Notes under the pieces: generated by a model
Told to the model about the DNA's origin: nothing
Database searches by the model: none
What the model saw: the letters and a program-made list of their open reading frames with translations, nothing else
Part shown: positions 1 to 8,852 of the stretch, piece after piece
How positions within the stretch are numbered: the first letter of the stretch is position 1
Layout: every line of letters begins with the position of its first letter
Assembly: GCA_014465955.1 (NCBI GenBank)
Contig: JACTVT010000027.1
Coordinates: 1 to 29,336, forward strand
DNA: 29,336 nt
Direction of reading: 5' to 3'
From: Eubacterium sp.
Lineage (GTDB): Bacteria > Bacillota > Clostridia > Oscillospirales > Acutalibacteraceae
Translations under genes and position numbers: made by a program

Positions 1-53
1 CAGATTGTTCTGTTAATTTTGTAATATTTATTTTAAAATTATATTAAAAAGTG

Positions 54-88
54 TTTATTTTGTAACGAAATGATGTTATAATGTTACA
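54..88 (+). promoter_or_regulatory. Promoter with flanking inverted repeat before the lipoprotein-two-component operon
   Basis: A perfect -10 box TATAAT lies at 77-82; the matching -35 (TTTATT, 54-59, 17-bp spacer) is poor, which suggests activator dependence. TGTAAC at 61-66 and its reverse complement GTTACA at 83-88 bracket the -10 box. Response regulators of the OmpR/PhoB class commonly bind repeated half-sites of this size, so autoregulation by the downstream regulator is a reasonable inference, not shown. Confidence 0.5.
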
Positions 89-116
89 ATAAATATTATA
101 TTGAGGAGGTGCGGCT

Positions 117-1454
117 TTGAAATCAGTTTATTTAAGAATTATTAAAATTATAATTTCGGTTCTGATTATTTGTGTTTTGTTTTCAGGCTGTTCTTTTCGT
201 ATTGCCTCCTCGGTTGATGATTTGATAGCGCCTGTTGCGCCGTCGGGTGAGAATGAAAATGTTCAGAATGCATTGAATAGTTTTTGTAAAGACGGTTTTT
301 CACTGAAAACACCTGCTGGCGGTGCGCATACTACTGCGTATACTTTTTTTGATTATGACGGCGACGGCGACGATGAGGCAGTTGTGTTTTACGAGCCGTC
401 ATCTTCTCTCGGTTCAATCAATATGGCACTGATTGATAAGATTGGTGAGAATTGGTCGGTCGTGTGTAATATTGAGGGTGAAGGTTCAGATGTATATTCT
501 GTAGATTTTTGTGATCTCAGCGGCGACGGCACACCCGAATTTATTGTTTTGTGGAACGTTATCAGCAATTCTTCAAATCATCTTATGACGGTTTACAGGC
601 AGAGCAAAGGCGACGACGGGGGCAGTGTTTTGCTTACTAAAACTGAAAAACCTGTTGTTATGAACGACTATATTGCCGTTGATGTCGATGAAGATAAACA
701 GAATGAACTCGTTGTTTTCTCAATTCAGTCGGGTGAATCTATTTCGGCAAACGCAGTTCTTTACAGATATTCGGATGACCGTTTGAAATTGCTCGGTAAT
801 ACAAAACTTGACGGTCATATCAATTCATATAAAAATATTAAAACCGAAAAGTTTGATGATACGGTCTATATTTATGCAGATGCCGTCAAGTCCAACGGTA
901 CGGAAATGCTGACGGAAATTATTCATTGGTCTGATTATTATAATACGATTGTTTCACCGTTTTACAGTTATTCAACAGGCGTAACAAAGCGTACTACCCG
1001 TTCTGCTATGCTCAGCAGCCGTGATATAAATGATGACGGTAAAATTGAAATTCCGCTTGACGCAGATTTTGATACACCTAATGGAGTTACGGCCGTTAAT
1101 TGGAAACGGTATGAAAATTCCGTTCTTGAGCATACAGCGTATTCAATCGGTGTTGAAAAAGATGATTATCAGATTGTCATTCCCGATGATATGTTTGAGA
1201 AAATTAAGGTTCGGTATGATTTTTCCGAATCGCTTTTAACTGTCAGTGATGAAAATGATAAATTGGTTTTTAACGTTCAGACAGTTTTGAAATCACAATA
1301 TACCGATAACAGTGAAAATTATTTATCTTCAGGTTATTCCGTTATAAGTGAAGATGTAGGGTATGTATATTTATCTGCTGTCGGCAGTGAATCGGAAATA
1401 AATGTAAATGCAGATGATTTGAAAAATCTGATTAAGCCTTATAAAGGAGAATAA
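117..1454 (+). CDS. Lipoprotein with FG-GAP/EF-hand-like calcium loops
   Basis: The start is TTG at 117, chosen because GAGGAGG (103-109) sits 7 nt upstream and the next residues form a clean signal peptide: Lys/Arg n-region, hydrophobic stretch to residue 22, lipobox FSGC with Cys25 as the lipidation site. The mature part carries four Asp-rich loops of the DxDGDG..E type at about residues 79-87, 133-141, 189-197 and 303-311, each followed by a short hydrophobic strand, as in FG-GAP/VCBS propeller repeats that bind calcium. It should be anchored on the outer face of the cytoplasmic membrane. The stop overlaps the start of the response regulator gene, so it is probably co-expressed with the two-component system and may modulate or feed the kinase sensor; that role is inference. 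No enzymatic motif is visible. Confidence 0.8.
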   Translation: MKSVYLRIIKIIISVLIICVLFSGCSFRIASSVDDLIAPVAPSGENENVQNALNSFCKDGFSLKTPAGGAHTTAYTFFDYDGDGDDEAVVFYEPSSSLGSINMALIDKIGENWSVVCNIEGEGSDVYSVDFCDLSGDGTPEFIVLWNVISNSSNHLMTVYRQSKGDDGGSVLLTKTEKPVVMNDYIAVDVDEDKQNELVVFSIQSGESISANAVLYRYSDDRLKLLGNTKLDGHINSYKNIKTEKFDDTVYIYADAVKSNGTEMLTEIIHWSDYYNTIVSPFYSYSTGVTKRTTRSAMLSSRDINDDGKIEIPLDADFDTPNGVTAVNWKRYENSVLEHTAYSIGVEKDDYQIVIPDDMFEKIKVRYDFSESLLTVSDENDKLVFNVQTVLKSQYTDNSENYLSSGYSVISEDVGYVYLSAVGSESEINVNADDLKNLIKPYKGE

Positions 1455-2170
1455 TGATGAAAAAAGTACTTGTTGCAGAAGATGAAGAGTCTATCCGTGA
1501 GTTTATTGTTATAAATCTTACGCGAAGCGGTTATGAAGTTGAACAGGCAGAAAACGGCGCTGTTGCGCTGGAAAAATTTTCACAGGATGAAAGCGGATTC
1601 GATGTTGCCGTTCTTGATATTATGATGCCTGAGTTGGACGGGTTGGCTGTTTGCAAGGAACTTCGCCGCAGATCCTCGGATATCGGTATAATTATGCTTT
1701 CGGCAAAAACACAGGAAATGGACAAGGTTACGGGTCTTCTTTTCGGTGCAGATGATTATGTTACAAAGCCATTCTCACCAAGCGAACTGATGGCAAGGGT
1801 TGACGCTGTTTACAGACGCGTTGAAATGACAAGAGGTTTCAGAAAGAATGATACAACCGGCGATTCTATAATTCTTGATGATTTTGAACTTAACCTCAGA
1901 AACAGAACACTTGCTAAAAACGGAAGTCTTATTGAACTTACTCAGGTTGAATTCCAGATTATTGAATATTTTTTCAAAAACCCGAATGCTGCATTGAGCA
2001 GAACTGATATTTTAAAGCAGGTGTGGGGCGATAATTATTTCGGCGATGAAAAAATTGTTGATGTTAATATCCGCCGTCTGCGCATGAAAGTGGAGGATAA
2101 TCCGTCTGCTCCTACAAGGCTCATAACCATCTGGGGGCTTGGATATAAATGGGTAAGCAATAACGGTTAA
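1454..2170 (+). CDS. OmpR/PhoB-family response regulator
   Basis: 238 aa, the normal size for the family. The receiver domain (about 1-120) has the acidic pair Glu9-Asp10, phospho-acceptor Asp55 in VLDIMMP, Ser83 and Lys105 in TKPF. The C-terminal winged-helix domain (about 140-236) contains the usual ELTQVEFQIIEYF, VWG and VDVNIRRLRMKVE segments and ends in GLGYKW. ATG at 1454 overlaps the upstream TAA by one base (an in-frame ATG follows at 1457), with AAAGGAGA just upstream. It is expected to be phosphorylated by the kinase encoded next and to bind DNA; the inverted TGTAAC site in the operon promoter is a candidate target. The regulon cannot be read from this sequence. Confidence 0.95.
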   Translation: MMKKVLVAEDEESIREFIVINLTRSGYEVEQAENGAVALEKFSQDESGFDVAVLDIMMPELDGLAVCKELRRRSSDIGIIMLSAKTQEMDKVTGLLFGADDYVTKPFSPSELMARVDAVYRRVEMTRGFRKNDTTGDSIILDDFELNLRNRTLAKNGSLIELTQVEFQIIEYFFKNPNAALSRTDILKQVWGDNYFGDEKIVDVNIRRLRMKVEDNPSAPTRLITIWGLGYKWVSNNG

Positions 2171-2202
2171 TGGATAAGCAGATAAGTAATAACGGATAAC
2201 GG
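2154..2202 (+). repeat. Imperfect tandem repeat at the end of the response regulator gene
   Basis: TAAGCAATAACGGTTAATGG at 2154-2173 recurs as TAAGTAATAACGGATAACGG at 2183-2202, a unit of 29 bp with 17 of 20 bases matching. The first copy includes the stop codon of the regulator gene. It looks like a small local duplication that lengthened the gap to the kinase gene. Confidence 0.6.
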
Positions 2203-2213
2203 AAGTTTGGCAG

Positions 2214-3746
2214 ATGAAAGAGAAAATAGCACAAAAATTTCATAAGTTTAAAATTGAGGGGCTGACAAAGCGCTGGCTTACCAATATTATCGGAATTATT
2301 TTTATTCTTCTTATTATAGTTTTTGTTGTCGCTTCGTTTTCGATAAAAACTTTTTATTATAATTCGGTTGAAAGTATTTTAAACAGCGGCTCATCTTCGT
2401 GGGCGGTAAATTATTTTGCATCAAATCTTGATACGGGTACTTCGCTTGAATCCTCTGCCGCTCAGTTTATAGACAGTTATTCTTATAAAGACAAAACAAC
2501 CGTCTGGGTTATAAATAACGAGGGCAGTGTTATTGCTTCGTCAGACGGCTTTATAAATAACAGTGAGAAAATGCCCGATTATGAGGCGGCAATTTCAAAT
2601 ACAAAGGGCACGGGCAAATATGTAGGTAAAATCAACGGCAGCGAAAAAATTATGGCAGTTACCCGTGTGATTCAGAATGCAAATAAAACCAATGTCGGCG
2701 CCGTAAGGGTTATGACCTCGCTTGAAAATATCGACGGGCAGATTTTTAGATTTATTCTGCTTATTTTCTTTGCGATTGTCGGCGTTTTTATCATTATAAT
2801 TCTTTCAAATGTATTTTTTATACGTTCAATTATTTTTCCGATACGTGAAATTACTGATACTACAAAAGCAATCTCCAACGGCAATCTTGATGTTCGTATT
2901 GAAAAGCAGTATGATGATGAAATAGGTGATCTTTGTGATTCAATCAATTCAATGGCATCTGAAATATCTACTGCCGATAAAATGAAAAATGATTTCATTT
3001 CAACGATTTCTCATGAACTGCGCACGCCGCTTACTTCAATCAAAGGCTGGGGTGAAACACTTGCCTTCGGCTATGATGAAAACCGTGATGAACTGACCAC
3101 TAAGGGATTGCAGGTTATTGTAAACGAGGCAGGCAGGCTTGAGGGTTTTGTTGAAGAACTGCTTGATTTCAGCCGACTGCAGAGCGGCAGAATGACTTTA
3201 AGGCTTGCCAAAACAGATATTTTTGCAGAACTTGACGAAACTGTTTTCACTTTTCGTGAAAGAGCAATGCGCGAAGGTATTGAGGTTAAATACAGTATTC
3301 CCGATTTTCCTGCTCCTGCAAATGCAGACGCGAACAGGCTTAAGCAGGTGTTTATGAATATTCTCGATAATGCACTGAAATATTCAAGGCCGAAAAGCAA
3401 AATTTTCGTAAAAGCGGAATTTTCAAAATTCAATAATGATAATGCAGTCAAGATTTCCATTGCAGATCAGGGCTGCGGTATTTCAAAAGAGGATTTGCCT
3501 CACGTTATGGAAAAATTCTATAAGGCAAATGTTTCCGTGCGAGGTTCGGGTATCGGACTTGCGGTAACAAATGAAATTATAAATCTTCATAAAGGTAAAC
3601 TTGAAATAGACAGTAAAGAGGGCACAGGCACGCTTGTTACAATTTATCTGCCTATTGAAAGTGCACCTACCAAAAAAGAAATTGATATGTCTGTTTCAAG
3701 AGAAGATGAAGTTACAGACGACGATATTAATCTGAAAGGTAATTGA
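2214..3746 (+). CDS. Membrane sensor histidine kinase (HAMP-HisKA-HATPase)
   Basis: 510 aa. A first transmembrane helix lies at about 23-45 and a second at about 179-202, enclosing an extracellular sensor of about 130 residues that may be a PAS/Cache-like fold. A HAMP linker (about 203-255) leads to the HisKA helix pair with phospho-accepting His267 in SHELRTPLTSIKG. The ATPase domain shows the N box (Asn374 to Asn386), G1 box DQGCGI (Asp418) and G2 box GSGIGLAV (444-451). An acidic tail follows. It is the cognate partner of the regulator 43 bp upstream; overall architecture resembles PhoR/WalK-type kinases but lacks the cytoplasmic PAS of WalK. The ribosome site is weak, so the start at 2214 rests mainly on the position of the first membrane helix. 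Confidence 0.93.
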   Translation: MKEKIAQKFHKFKIEGLTKRWLTNIIGIIFILLIIVFVVASFSIKTFYYNSVESILNSGSSSWAVNYFASNLDTGTSLESSAAQFIDSYSYKDKTTVWVINNEGSVIASSDGFINNSEKMPDYEAAISNTKGTGKYVGKINGSEKIMAVTRVIQNANKTNVGAVRVMTSLENIDGQIFRFILLIFFAIVGVFIIIILSNVFFIRSIIFPIREITDTTKAISNGNLDVRIEKQYDDEIGDLCDSINSMASEISTADKMKNDFISTISHELRTPLTSIKGWGETLAFGYDENRDELTTKGLQVIVNEAGRLEGFVEELLDFSRLQSGRMTLRLAKTDIFAELDETVFTFRERAMREGIEVKYSIPDFPAPANADANRLKQVFMNILDNALKYSRPKSKIFVKAEFSKFNNDNAVKISIADQGCGISKEDLPHVMEKFYKANVSVRGSGIGLAVTNEIINLHKGKLEIDSKEGTGTLVTIYLPIESAPTKKEIDMSVSREDEVTDDDINLKGN

Positions 3747-3750
3747 TATA

Positions 3751-4725
3751 ATGGGTGAGAAAAAAACTCATAAAACTTCTGTGGGCGGTCAGGCTCTCAT
3801 TGAGGGCGTAATGATGCAGGGCCCGAAAGGTATGGCAACTGCCGTAAGAAAGCCCGACGGCGAAATTCTTGTTGAATACCACGAAATTAAGCATGTAAGA
3901 GATAAATTCAAATTTTTGGGACTGCCGATTATCCGCGGTGTTGTCAACTTTATCGAGTCTATGATAATGGGCTATAAAACGCTTATGTATTCTGCCGAGA
4001 TTTCGGGTATGGAGGAATATGACGAGGAAAATCTGAGCAAATTTGAAAAATGGCTTACTGATAAATTCGGCGATAAACTGATGAATTTTGTAACCGTTTT
4101 AGGTTCCGTTCTCGGCGTGGCACTTGCTTTTGTGCTGTTTATGTATTTTCCCGTTTTAGTCTTTAATAAACTTAATGAGTGGACATCGGGTGCACTTACA
4201 AACTGGCAGGGACTTATTGAGGGCGTTATGAAAATGGCAATTTTTGTTATTTATATTGCGCTTGTCAGCCGAATGAAGGATATTAAAAGACTTTTTATGT
4301 ACCACGGCGCAGAGCATAAATCCATAGCCTGTTATGAGGCAGGCGAGGAGTTGACAGTTGAAAATGTAAAAAAATGCTGTCGCTTTCACCCGAGATGCGG
4401 AACATCGTTTATATTTGTAATTCTTATTTTCAGCATTATTCTTTATACAATTATTGCAAAAATCTTTCCTGTCATTGCGGCGCAGAGAGTTTTGTGGATG
4501 CTTCTTAAATTATTGTTTTTGCCGCTTATTATGGGGCTTGGATATGAGTTTATAAAATATGCAGGCAGGCACGATAATCTGCTTGTTAAAATTGTTTCTG
4601 CACCGGGACTGTGGATGCAGAGATTAACGACGAAAGAGCCTGATGATGACGGTATTATTGAATGCGGAATTGCCGCAATTCAGGCAGTTATTACAGATGA
4701 CCCCAAGGACGATGAAATCAAATGA
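3751..4725 (+). CDS. DUF1385 (YqhQ-like) multi-spanning membrane protein
   Basis: 324 aa. Family-defining segments are GGQALIEGVMMQGP near the N terminus and the cytosolic cluster HGAEHKSIACYEAGE ... CRFHPRCGTSF, rich in His and Cys and possibly metal-binding. Hydrophobic helices lie at about 110-135, 155-172, 217-240 and 248-268. It follows the kinase gene by 4 bp and overlaps prmC by 4 bp (ATGA), so it is translated with prmC. The prmC neighbourhood is common for this family in Firmicutes; biochemical function is not established. GAAAGGT at 3734-3740 serves as ribosome site. Confidence 0.9.
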   Translation: MGEKKTHKTSVGGQALIEGVMMQGPKGMATAVRKPDGEILVEYHEIKHVRDKFKFLGLPIIRGVVNFIESMIMGYKTLMYSAEISGMEEYDEENLSKFEKWLTDKFGDKLMNFVTVLGSVLGVALAFVLFMYFPVLVFNKLNEWTSGALTNWQGLIEGVMKMAIFVIYIALVSRMKDIKRLFMYHGAEHKSIACYEAGEELTVENVKKCCRFHPRCGTSFIFVILIFSIILYTIIAKIFPVIAAQRVLWMLLKLLFLPLIMGLGYEFIKYAGRHDNLLVKIVSAPGLWMQRLTTKEPDDDGIIECGIAAIQAVITDDPKDDEIK

Positions 4726-5546
4726 CATTAAAGCAGGCTTATGATTACGGCGTTTATTTTCTTTCTGCAAACGGTGTTGACGAGGCTGAATTTAAATCTT
4801 TATGCCTTGTCTGCCACCTTGACGGAATAAAAAACAGTGAGTTTGAATTTCATAAAAATGATGAAATTATAATGAAAAAGTTTGCCGATTTGCTCTGGCG
4901 TGTAAAAAGCGGAGAGCCGCTCCAATATGTTATCGGCAAGTGGGATTTTTATGAAAGCGAATTTTTTGTAGGCGAGGGTGTTTTAATTCCGAGACCGGAA
5001 ACCGAGGAACTTACAGACCTTGCGGTTAAAATTGCACAGAAAATCGAAAATCCTGTTGTAATAGATTTGTGCTCCGGTTCAGGATGTATCGGCATCAGCA
5101 TTGCAAAAAAAATAAAAACTTCAACTGTTTATCTTGTTGAAAAAAGTGAAAAGGCATTTTATTATCTTCTGAAAAATGCAAAAGATGTACCAAATGTAAA
5201 TTCTTTAAATAAAGATATTTTTGCCTTGCCACAAATTGAAAAAGCGGATATAATAGTATCTAATCCACCGTATATTAACAGCGGCGATATTGACTCACTG
5301 CAAAAAGAAGTGCAGAGAGAGCCGAAAATGGCGCTTGACGGCGGTCAGGACGGGCTCGATTTTTACAGATTTATTGCTGAGAACTATAAAGATTATTTAA
5401 AGCCCGACGGCGTTTTGCTTTTTGAAATCGGCGAAACACAGGCGGATGCGGTAGCCGATATTCTTAAAAGTAACAGCTACAGTGATATTGAAATCAAAAA
5501 AGATATTTACGGTAATGCTCGTATGGCGGTTTGCCGTAAAAGATAA
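4722..5546 (+). CDS. prmC: Peptide chain release factor N5-glutamine methyltransferase
   Basis: 274 aa, the usual PrmC/HemK size. An N-terminal helical domain (about 1-75) is followed by a Rossmann SAM-binding domain with motif I VIDLCSGSGCIG (about 114-125) and the catalytic NPPY tetrad at 181-184, which holds the glutamine of the GGQ motif of release factors RF1/RF2 for methylation. It also contains the family segments GEPLQYVIGKWDFY and LIPRPETEEL. Start overlaps the DUF1385 stop by 4 nt. prfA, the usual partner, is not next to it here. Confidence 0.95.
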   Translation: MTLKQAYDYGVYFLSANGVDEAEFKSLCLVCHLDGIKNSEFEFHKNDEIIMKKFADLLWRVKSGEPLQYVIGKWDFYESEFFVGEGVLIPRPETEELTDLAVKIAQKIENPVVIDLCSGSGCIGISIAKKIKTSTVYLVEKSEKAFYYLLKNAKDVPNVNSLNKDIFALPQIEKADIIVSNPPYINSGDIDSLQKEVQREPKMALDGGQDGLDFYRFIAENYKDYLKPDGVLLFEIGETQADAVADILKSNSYSDIEIKKDIYGNARMAVCRKR

Positions 5547-5555
5547 GGTGAAGCA

Positions 5556-6227
5556 ATGAGTTTATTTAATGCAATCAGAAACGGAGAAGTATTAACCGTA
5601 ATTCTTTTGGTGCTTTCAAGAGCATTTGTGATTTTTTGCTGTACTCCCGTTCACGAACTTGCACACGGTTATGCGGCATACAAACTTGGTGATGATACTG
5701 CCAAATATCAGGGCAGATTAACCCTTAATCCGCTTGCACATCTTGACCCGATAGGAACAATAATGATATTCCTTTTCGGCTTCGGCTATGCAAAACCCGT
5801 GCAGGTTAATCCCGTAAAATTTAAAAATCCGAGAAGGGATATGGCGTTAACCGCTCTTGCAGGTCCTGTTTCAAATATGCTTATGGCGTTTGTGTCTGTT
5901 TTTATTGCTTATATTATCGGTGCCTTTGCTAATTCACAGTTGCTTTCACTTATTGCAGTGTTTTTCTATTATGCGGCATCGGTCAATGCTATGCTTGCGG
6001 TTTTCAATCTTATTCCTATTCCGCCGCTTGACGGTTCAAGAATTTTTTCTGTATTCCTTTCAGATAAAAAATATTTTGCAATAATGCGTTATGAACGCTA
6101 TATTATGATTGGTTTTATGGTGCTCATTGCAACAGGTGTGCTTAACGGCTTACTTAGCGGACTTTCATCACTTATGATGAAATTTATTTCGATTATTCCG
6201 AGACTCATTTTCGGCGATGTATTCTAA
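5556..6227 (+). CDS. Site-2-protease-like membrane metalloprotease (peptidase M50)
   Basis: 223 aa. Zinc motif HELAH at 33-37 lies in the first hydrophobic region, followed by KYQGRLTLNPLAHLDPIG, typical of the small bacterial M50B proteins, and the third zinc ligand Asp159 in IPPLDGSR. Four or five membrane helices are visible. The group cleaves transmembrane helices of unknown targets. AAGGTGA precedes the ATG. The position directly before scpA-scpB is a conserved arrangement in Clostridia. Confidence 0.92.
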   Translation: MSLFNAIRNGEVLTVILLVLSRAFVIFCCTPVHELAHGYAAYKLGDDTAKYQGRLTLNPLAHLDPIGTIMIFLFGFGYAKPVQVNPVKFKNPRRDMALTALAGPVSNMLMAFVSVFIAYIIGAFANSQLLSLIAVFFYYAASVNAMLAVFNLIPIPPLDGSRIFSVFLSDKKYFAIMRYERYIMIGFMVLIATGVLNGLLSGLSSLMMKFISIIPRLIFGDVF

Positions 6228-6263
6228 ATCATTAAATATTTCAATTAATATGCAGGTTATATA

Positions 6264-6986
6264 ATGGAACAGATTAATTATAAACTTGAGGTGTTTGAAG
6301 GGCCTATGGATCTCCTTTTGCACCTTATAAGCAAACATAAACTGAATATTAATGACATTCCGATTGTTGAACTTGTTAATCAGTATCTTGATTATGTACG
6401 TCAGATGGAAAATGCCGATTTCGATATTGCAGGCGATTTCCTTGAAATGGCGGCGAGGCTGATTTACATAAAAACCGTTTCGCTTCTGCCAAGGCACGAA
6501 GAGGCTGAAACACTTAAAAAGGAACTTACGGGCGAACTTATAGAATATCGCGACTGTAAGATTATGGCAGAGAAACTGAAAAATCAGACTGATGGTTTTA
6601 ACTGCTTTGTGCGTGAGGCAACAGGCGGTTATGTTAATTATGATTATGAGCGCTTTCATGAGGGTGAGGAACTGCTGAATGCCTATATAAATGCAGCAGG
6701 CAGAGCGCAACGGAAACTTCCTCCGCCGATTGATTCGTTTAAGGTGATTGTTGCACGTAAATTTGTTAACGTTGCTTCAAAAATTCAAACGGTTATGCGT
6801 AAACTGTGGAGCGGCAAAAAAGTTAAATTTTTAAGCCTTTTTGAGGGTGCACAGACGAAATCCGACTTGGTGGCAACGTTTCTTGCGGTTCTTGAACTTG
6901 CAAAAACAAAAAAGATTTCCGTGGACGGACCTATGAATGATGCTGAGGTTCAGATTATTAATGAGGTAGAAAGTATTGAACAGTGA
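6264..6986 (+). CDS. scpA: Segregation and condensation protein A
   Basis: 240 aa. The kleisin subunit of the SMC-ScpAB condensin, which bridges the two SMC heads. The N terminus YKLEVFEGPMDLLLHLISKHKLNINDIPI and the following VNQYLDYV are hallmarks; the C-terminal winged helix that contacts SMC includes KVKFLSLFEGAQTKSDLVATFLAVLELAK. The gene overlaps the start of scpB. The ribosome site is weak (AGGTTAT). Confidence 0.96.
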   Translation: MEQINYKLEVFEGPMDLLLHLISKHKLNINDIPIVELVNQYLDYVRQMENADFDIAGDFLEMAARLIYIKTVSLLPRHEEAETLKKELTGELIEYRDCKIMAEKLKNQTDGFNCFVREATGGYVNYDYERFHEGEELLNAYINAAGRAQRKLPPPIDSFKVIVARKFVNVASKIQTVMRKLWSGKKVKFLSLFEGAQTKSDLVATFLAVLELAKTKKISVDGPMNDAEVQIINEVESIEQ

Positions 6987-7596
6987 TAATAACATAATGG
7001 CTAAAATCGAGGCTATGCTTTTTGCCTCGGGTGATGCTATTGAGGCAGTAAAACTTGCCGAAGTGCTTGAACTCGACCTTGAAAGCGTTACCAAAATTTT
7101 AGGCTGTCTTGAAGATAAATATGAAGATAAAAACAGTGGACTGAAACTCGTCAGAATAGACGGTAAATATCAACTTTGCACCCGTGAAGAGTATGGCGAT
7201 GACGTCAGGGCGCTGCTTGAAATAAAGAAAAATACGCCTTTGTCGCAGGCAGCATTTGAAGTTCTTGCAATTGTGGCGTATAATAAAGCCGTAACAAAAA
7301 GTTTTATTGAGCAGATACGAGGTGTTGACTGCTCAGGCTCGGTCGCCAATCTGATTCAAAAAGGTCTTATTGAAGAAAAGGGCAGGCTTGATTTACCCGG
7401 CAGACCGCTTGTTTACGGCACTACAGACAGATTTTTGAGATGTTTTTCTTTAAACAGTCTTGATGATTTGCCGGAACTTCCGAAAATTGAGGAACTTGAG
7501 GGATTGTCACAGGATAACGGTCAGACCTCATTGTTTGATGAGGAATCTCCGAAAGATAAAATACTCGCTGAAATCAGCGAAAATAAAGACAGTTAG
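6976..7596 (+). CDS. scpB: Segregation and condensation protein B
   Basis: 206 aa from a TTG start at 6976, which has GAGG at 6963-6966 with 9 nt spacing; an ATG at 6997 (MAKIEAMLFASGD) is the alternative but has no ribosome site. Two winged-helix domains are recognisable: IEAMLFASGDAI and LSQAAFEVLAIVAYNKAVTKSFIEQIRGVD, followed by the family end GRPLVYGTTDRFLRCF. It forms the dimer that loads on ScpA. The first 11 nt overlap scpA. Confidence 0.95.
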   Translation: MNSDNNIMAKIEAMLFASGDAIEAVKLAEVLELDLESVTKILGCLEDKYEDKNSGLKLVRIDGKYQLCTREEYGDDVRALLEIKKNTPLSQAAFEVLAIVAYNKAVTKSFIEQIRGVDCSGSVANLIQKGLIEEKGRLDLPGRPLVYGTTDRFLRCFSLNSLDDLPELPKIEELEGLSQDNGQTSLFDEESPKDKILAEISENKDS

Positions 7597-7606
7597 GGTG
7601 GTGCAG

Positions 7607-8398
7607 GTGAAAGTATTTTTAATTATAGTCGGCGTATTGTTTCTGCTTGGCGTTATAATCTGCTCATTGTCTGCAACATTCACAATTATTTATGATAATA
7701 AGTGGAAAACAACGATTCAGGTTTTGTGGATAGAAAAAGATATTGAACTTACAAAATTATTGTCTTTTATTCTTTTTCCCGAAAAGGCTGCCGAAAAAGT
7801 CAAAAATAAAAATAAAGACGAAGAAACGGCAGAACAGCCTGAGGAAAAAATCGAAAAGCCTGAAGAGAAAAAGCAGGAAACAATTACAATAACCGACAGT
7901 GAAACAGGCGAAACGGTGGCTGAAATCAAAAGCGAAAATGCCGCTGATGATAAGTCTGATGAACAAAAAGCCGATGAGCCGAAAACAGATGAAAAACCTA
8001 AAAAACCAAACTTTATTCAGAAGATGTGGGATAAGGGCGGTATCGTTGAAATAATGGAATTTGTTACAAATCTGCTTGAAACTGCAGGTTCTGCAATAAA
8101 TGCTTTATTTAGGGGGTTCCATATTTACTCACTTTATGTTAAAATAATAGTAGGCGGCGGAGACGCCTATGATATTGCAAATACATATGGCAAAATCTGC
8201 AAGTATTATTATCCGCTTAAAGGCATTATCCTTAACGGCATGAGAGTAGATAACTGTGATGATATGATTATGCCTGATTTCATTGCACCATCAAGTGAAT
8301 ACGGACTTCAGTTAATCGGTTCACTCAGCGTCGGCGCCCTGCTTAAAATGGTTCTTAAAGCAGGTAAAACATTTGTAATTAATATAATTAAAAAATAA
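7607..8398 (+). CDS. DUF2953 membrane-anchored protein
   Basis: The start is GTG at 7607, with AGGGTGG (7595-7601) 5 nt upstream; the frame is open further upstream inside scpB but that part is out of frame with a real gene. 263 aa: one N-terminal membrane helix (about 2-22), a beta-rich segment, a Glu/Lys/Pro-rich linker of low complexity (about 55-140), then the conserved C-terminal part with VDNCDDMIMPDFIAPSSEYGLQLIGSLSVG. The order scpB-DUF2953-gerW-type gene is frequent in Clostridia and points to a sporulation or envelope role; the molecular function is unknown. Confidence 0.85.
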   Translation: MKVFLIIVGVLFLLGVIICSLSATFTIIYDNKWKTTIQVLWIEKDIELTKLLSFILFPEKAAEKVKNKNKDEETAEQPEEKIEKPEEKKQETITITDSETGETVAEIKSENAADDKSDEQKADEPKTDEKPKKPNFIQKMWDKGGIVEIMEFVTNLLETAGSAINALFRGFHIYSLYVKIIVGGGDAYDIANTYGKICKYYYPLKGIILNGMRVDNCDDMIMPDFIAPSSEYGLQLIGSLSVGALLKMVLKAGKTFVINIIKK

Positions 8399-8422
8399 AT
8401 TATTTTAAGGAGATTTATTGCT

Positions 8423-8812
8423 ATGAAAGAAACACCGGTAAATAAAATTATGGAAAACACGCTCGAAAAAATGCGTGAAATGGTTGATGTTTCAACTATC
8501 ATTGGTGATCCTATTACAACTGACGGAACAACACTTATTCCTGTTTCAAAAGTTTCTTACGGATTTACAAGCGGCGGTACAGACCTTCCGTCAAAGCAGA
8601 ACGCTGAATTGTTCGGCGGCGGTGGTGGCGGCGGTATTTCCATCACTCCTGTTGCATTCATCGTTATCCAGAATGATAAAGTAAGAATGATGCAGATTAA
8701 TAATTATTCTTCATCTGCAGACCGTGCAATCGCTATGATTCCTGAACTTGTTGATCAGATTACTCAACTTGTTAAGTCTAAGGATGCAGAAAGCGAAAAA
8801 GCAGCAGAATAA
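8423..8812 (+). CDS. GerW (YtfJ)-family sporulation protein
   Basis: 129 aa. Conserved features are the N-terminal helix with ENTLEKMREMVDVSTIIGDPI, TLIPVSKVSYGF and the glycine run GGGGGGG followed by ISITPVAFIVI. In Bacillus the YtfJ protein is made in the forespore and is needed for proper spore germination. AAGGAGA at 8407-8413 is a strong ribosome site 9 nt before the ATG. A hairpin directly after the stop separates it from the carboxypeptidase gene. Confidence 0.93.
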   Translation: MKETPVNKIMENTLEKMREMVDVSTIIGDPITTDGTTLIPVSKVSYGFTSGGTDLPSKQNAELFGGGGGGGISITPVAFIVIQNDKVRMMQINNYSSSADRAIAMIPELVDQITQLVKSKDAESEKAAE

Positions 8813-8819
8813 TGGTTTT

Positions 8820-8849
8820 AATCACCTGCATATATTTTAGCAGGTGATT
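8820..8849 (+). promoter_or_regulatory. Perfect hairpin covering the ribosome site of the carboxypeptidase gene
   Basis: AATCACCTGC (8820-8829) and GCAGGTGATT (8840-8849) form a perfect 10-bp stem with a 10-nt loop. The right arm contains AGGTGAT (8842-8848), the best ribosome site for the next gene. The trailing ATTTTGTT is a weak terminator tail, so the element may both limit read-through from the sporulation gene and mask translation initiation. Confidence 0.6.
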
Positions 8850-8852
8850 ATT

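Noticed and set aside
6168..6710. Minus-strand open frame of 180 codons opposite scpA
   Set aside because: Composition is that of an antisense shadow, and scpA on the + strand is certain from conserved motifs.
7460..7606. Upstream extension of the DUF2953 frame into scpB
   Set aside because: The extension is out of frame with scpB, and GTG 7607 with its own ribosome site begins a proper membrane-anchor sequence.
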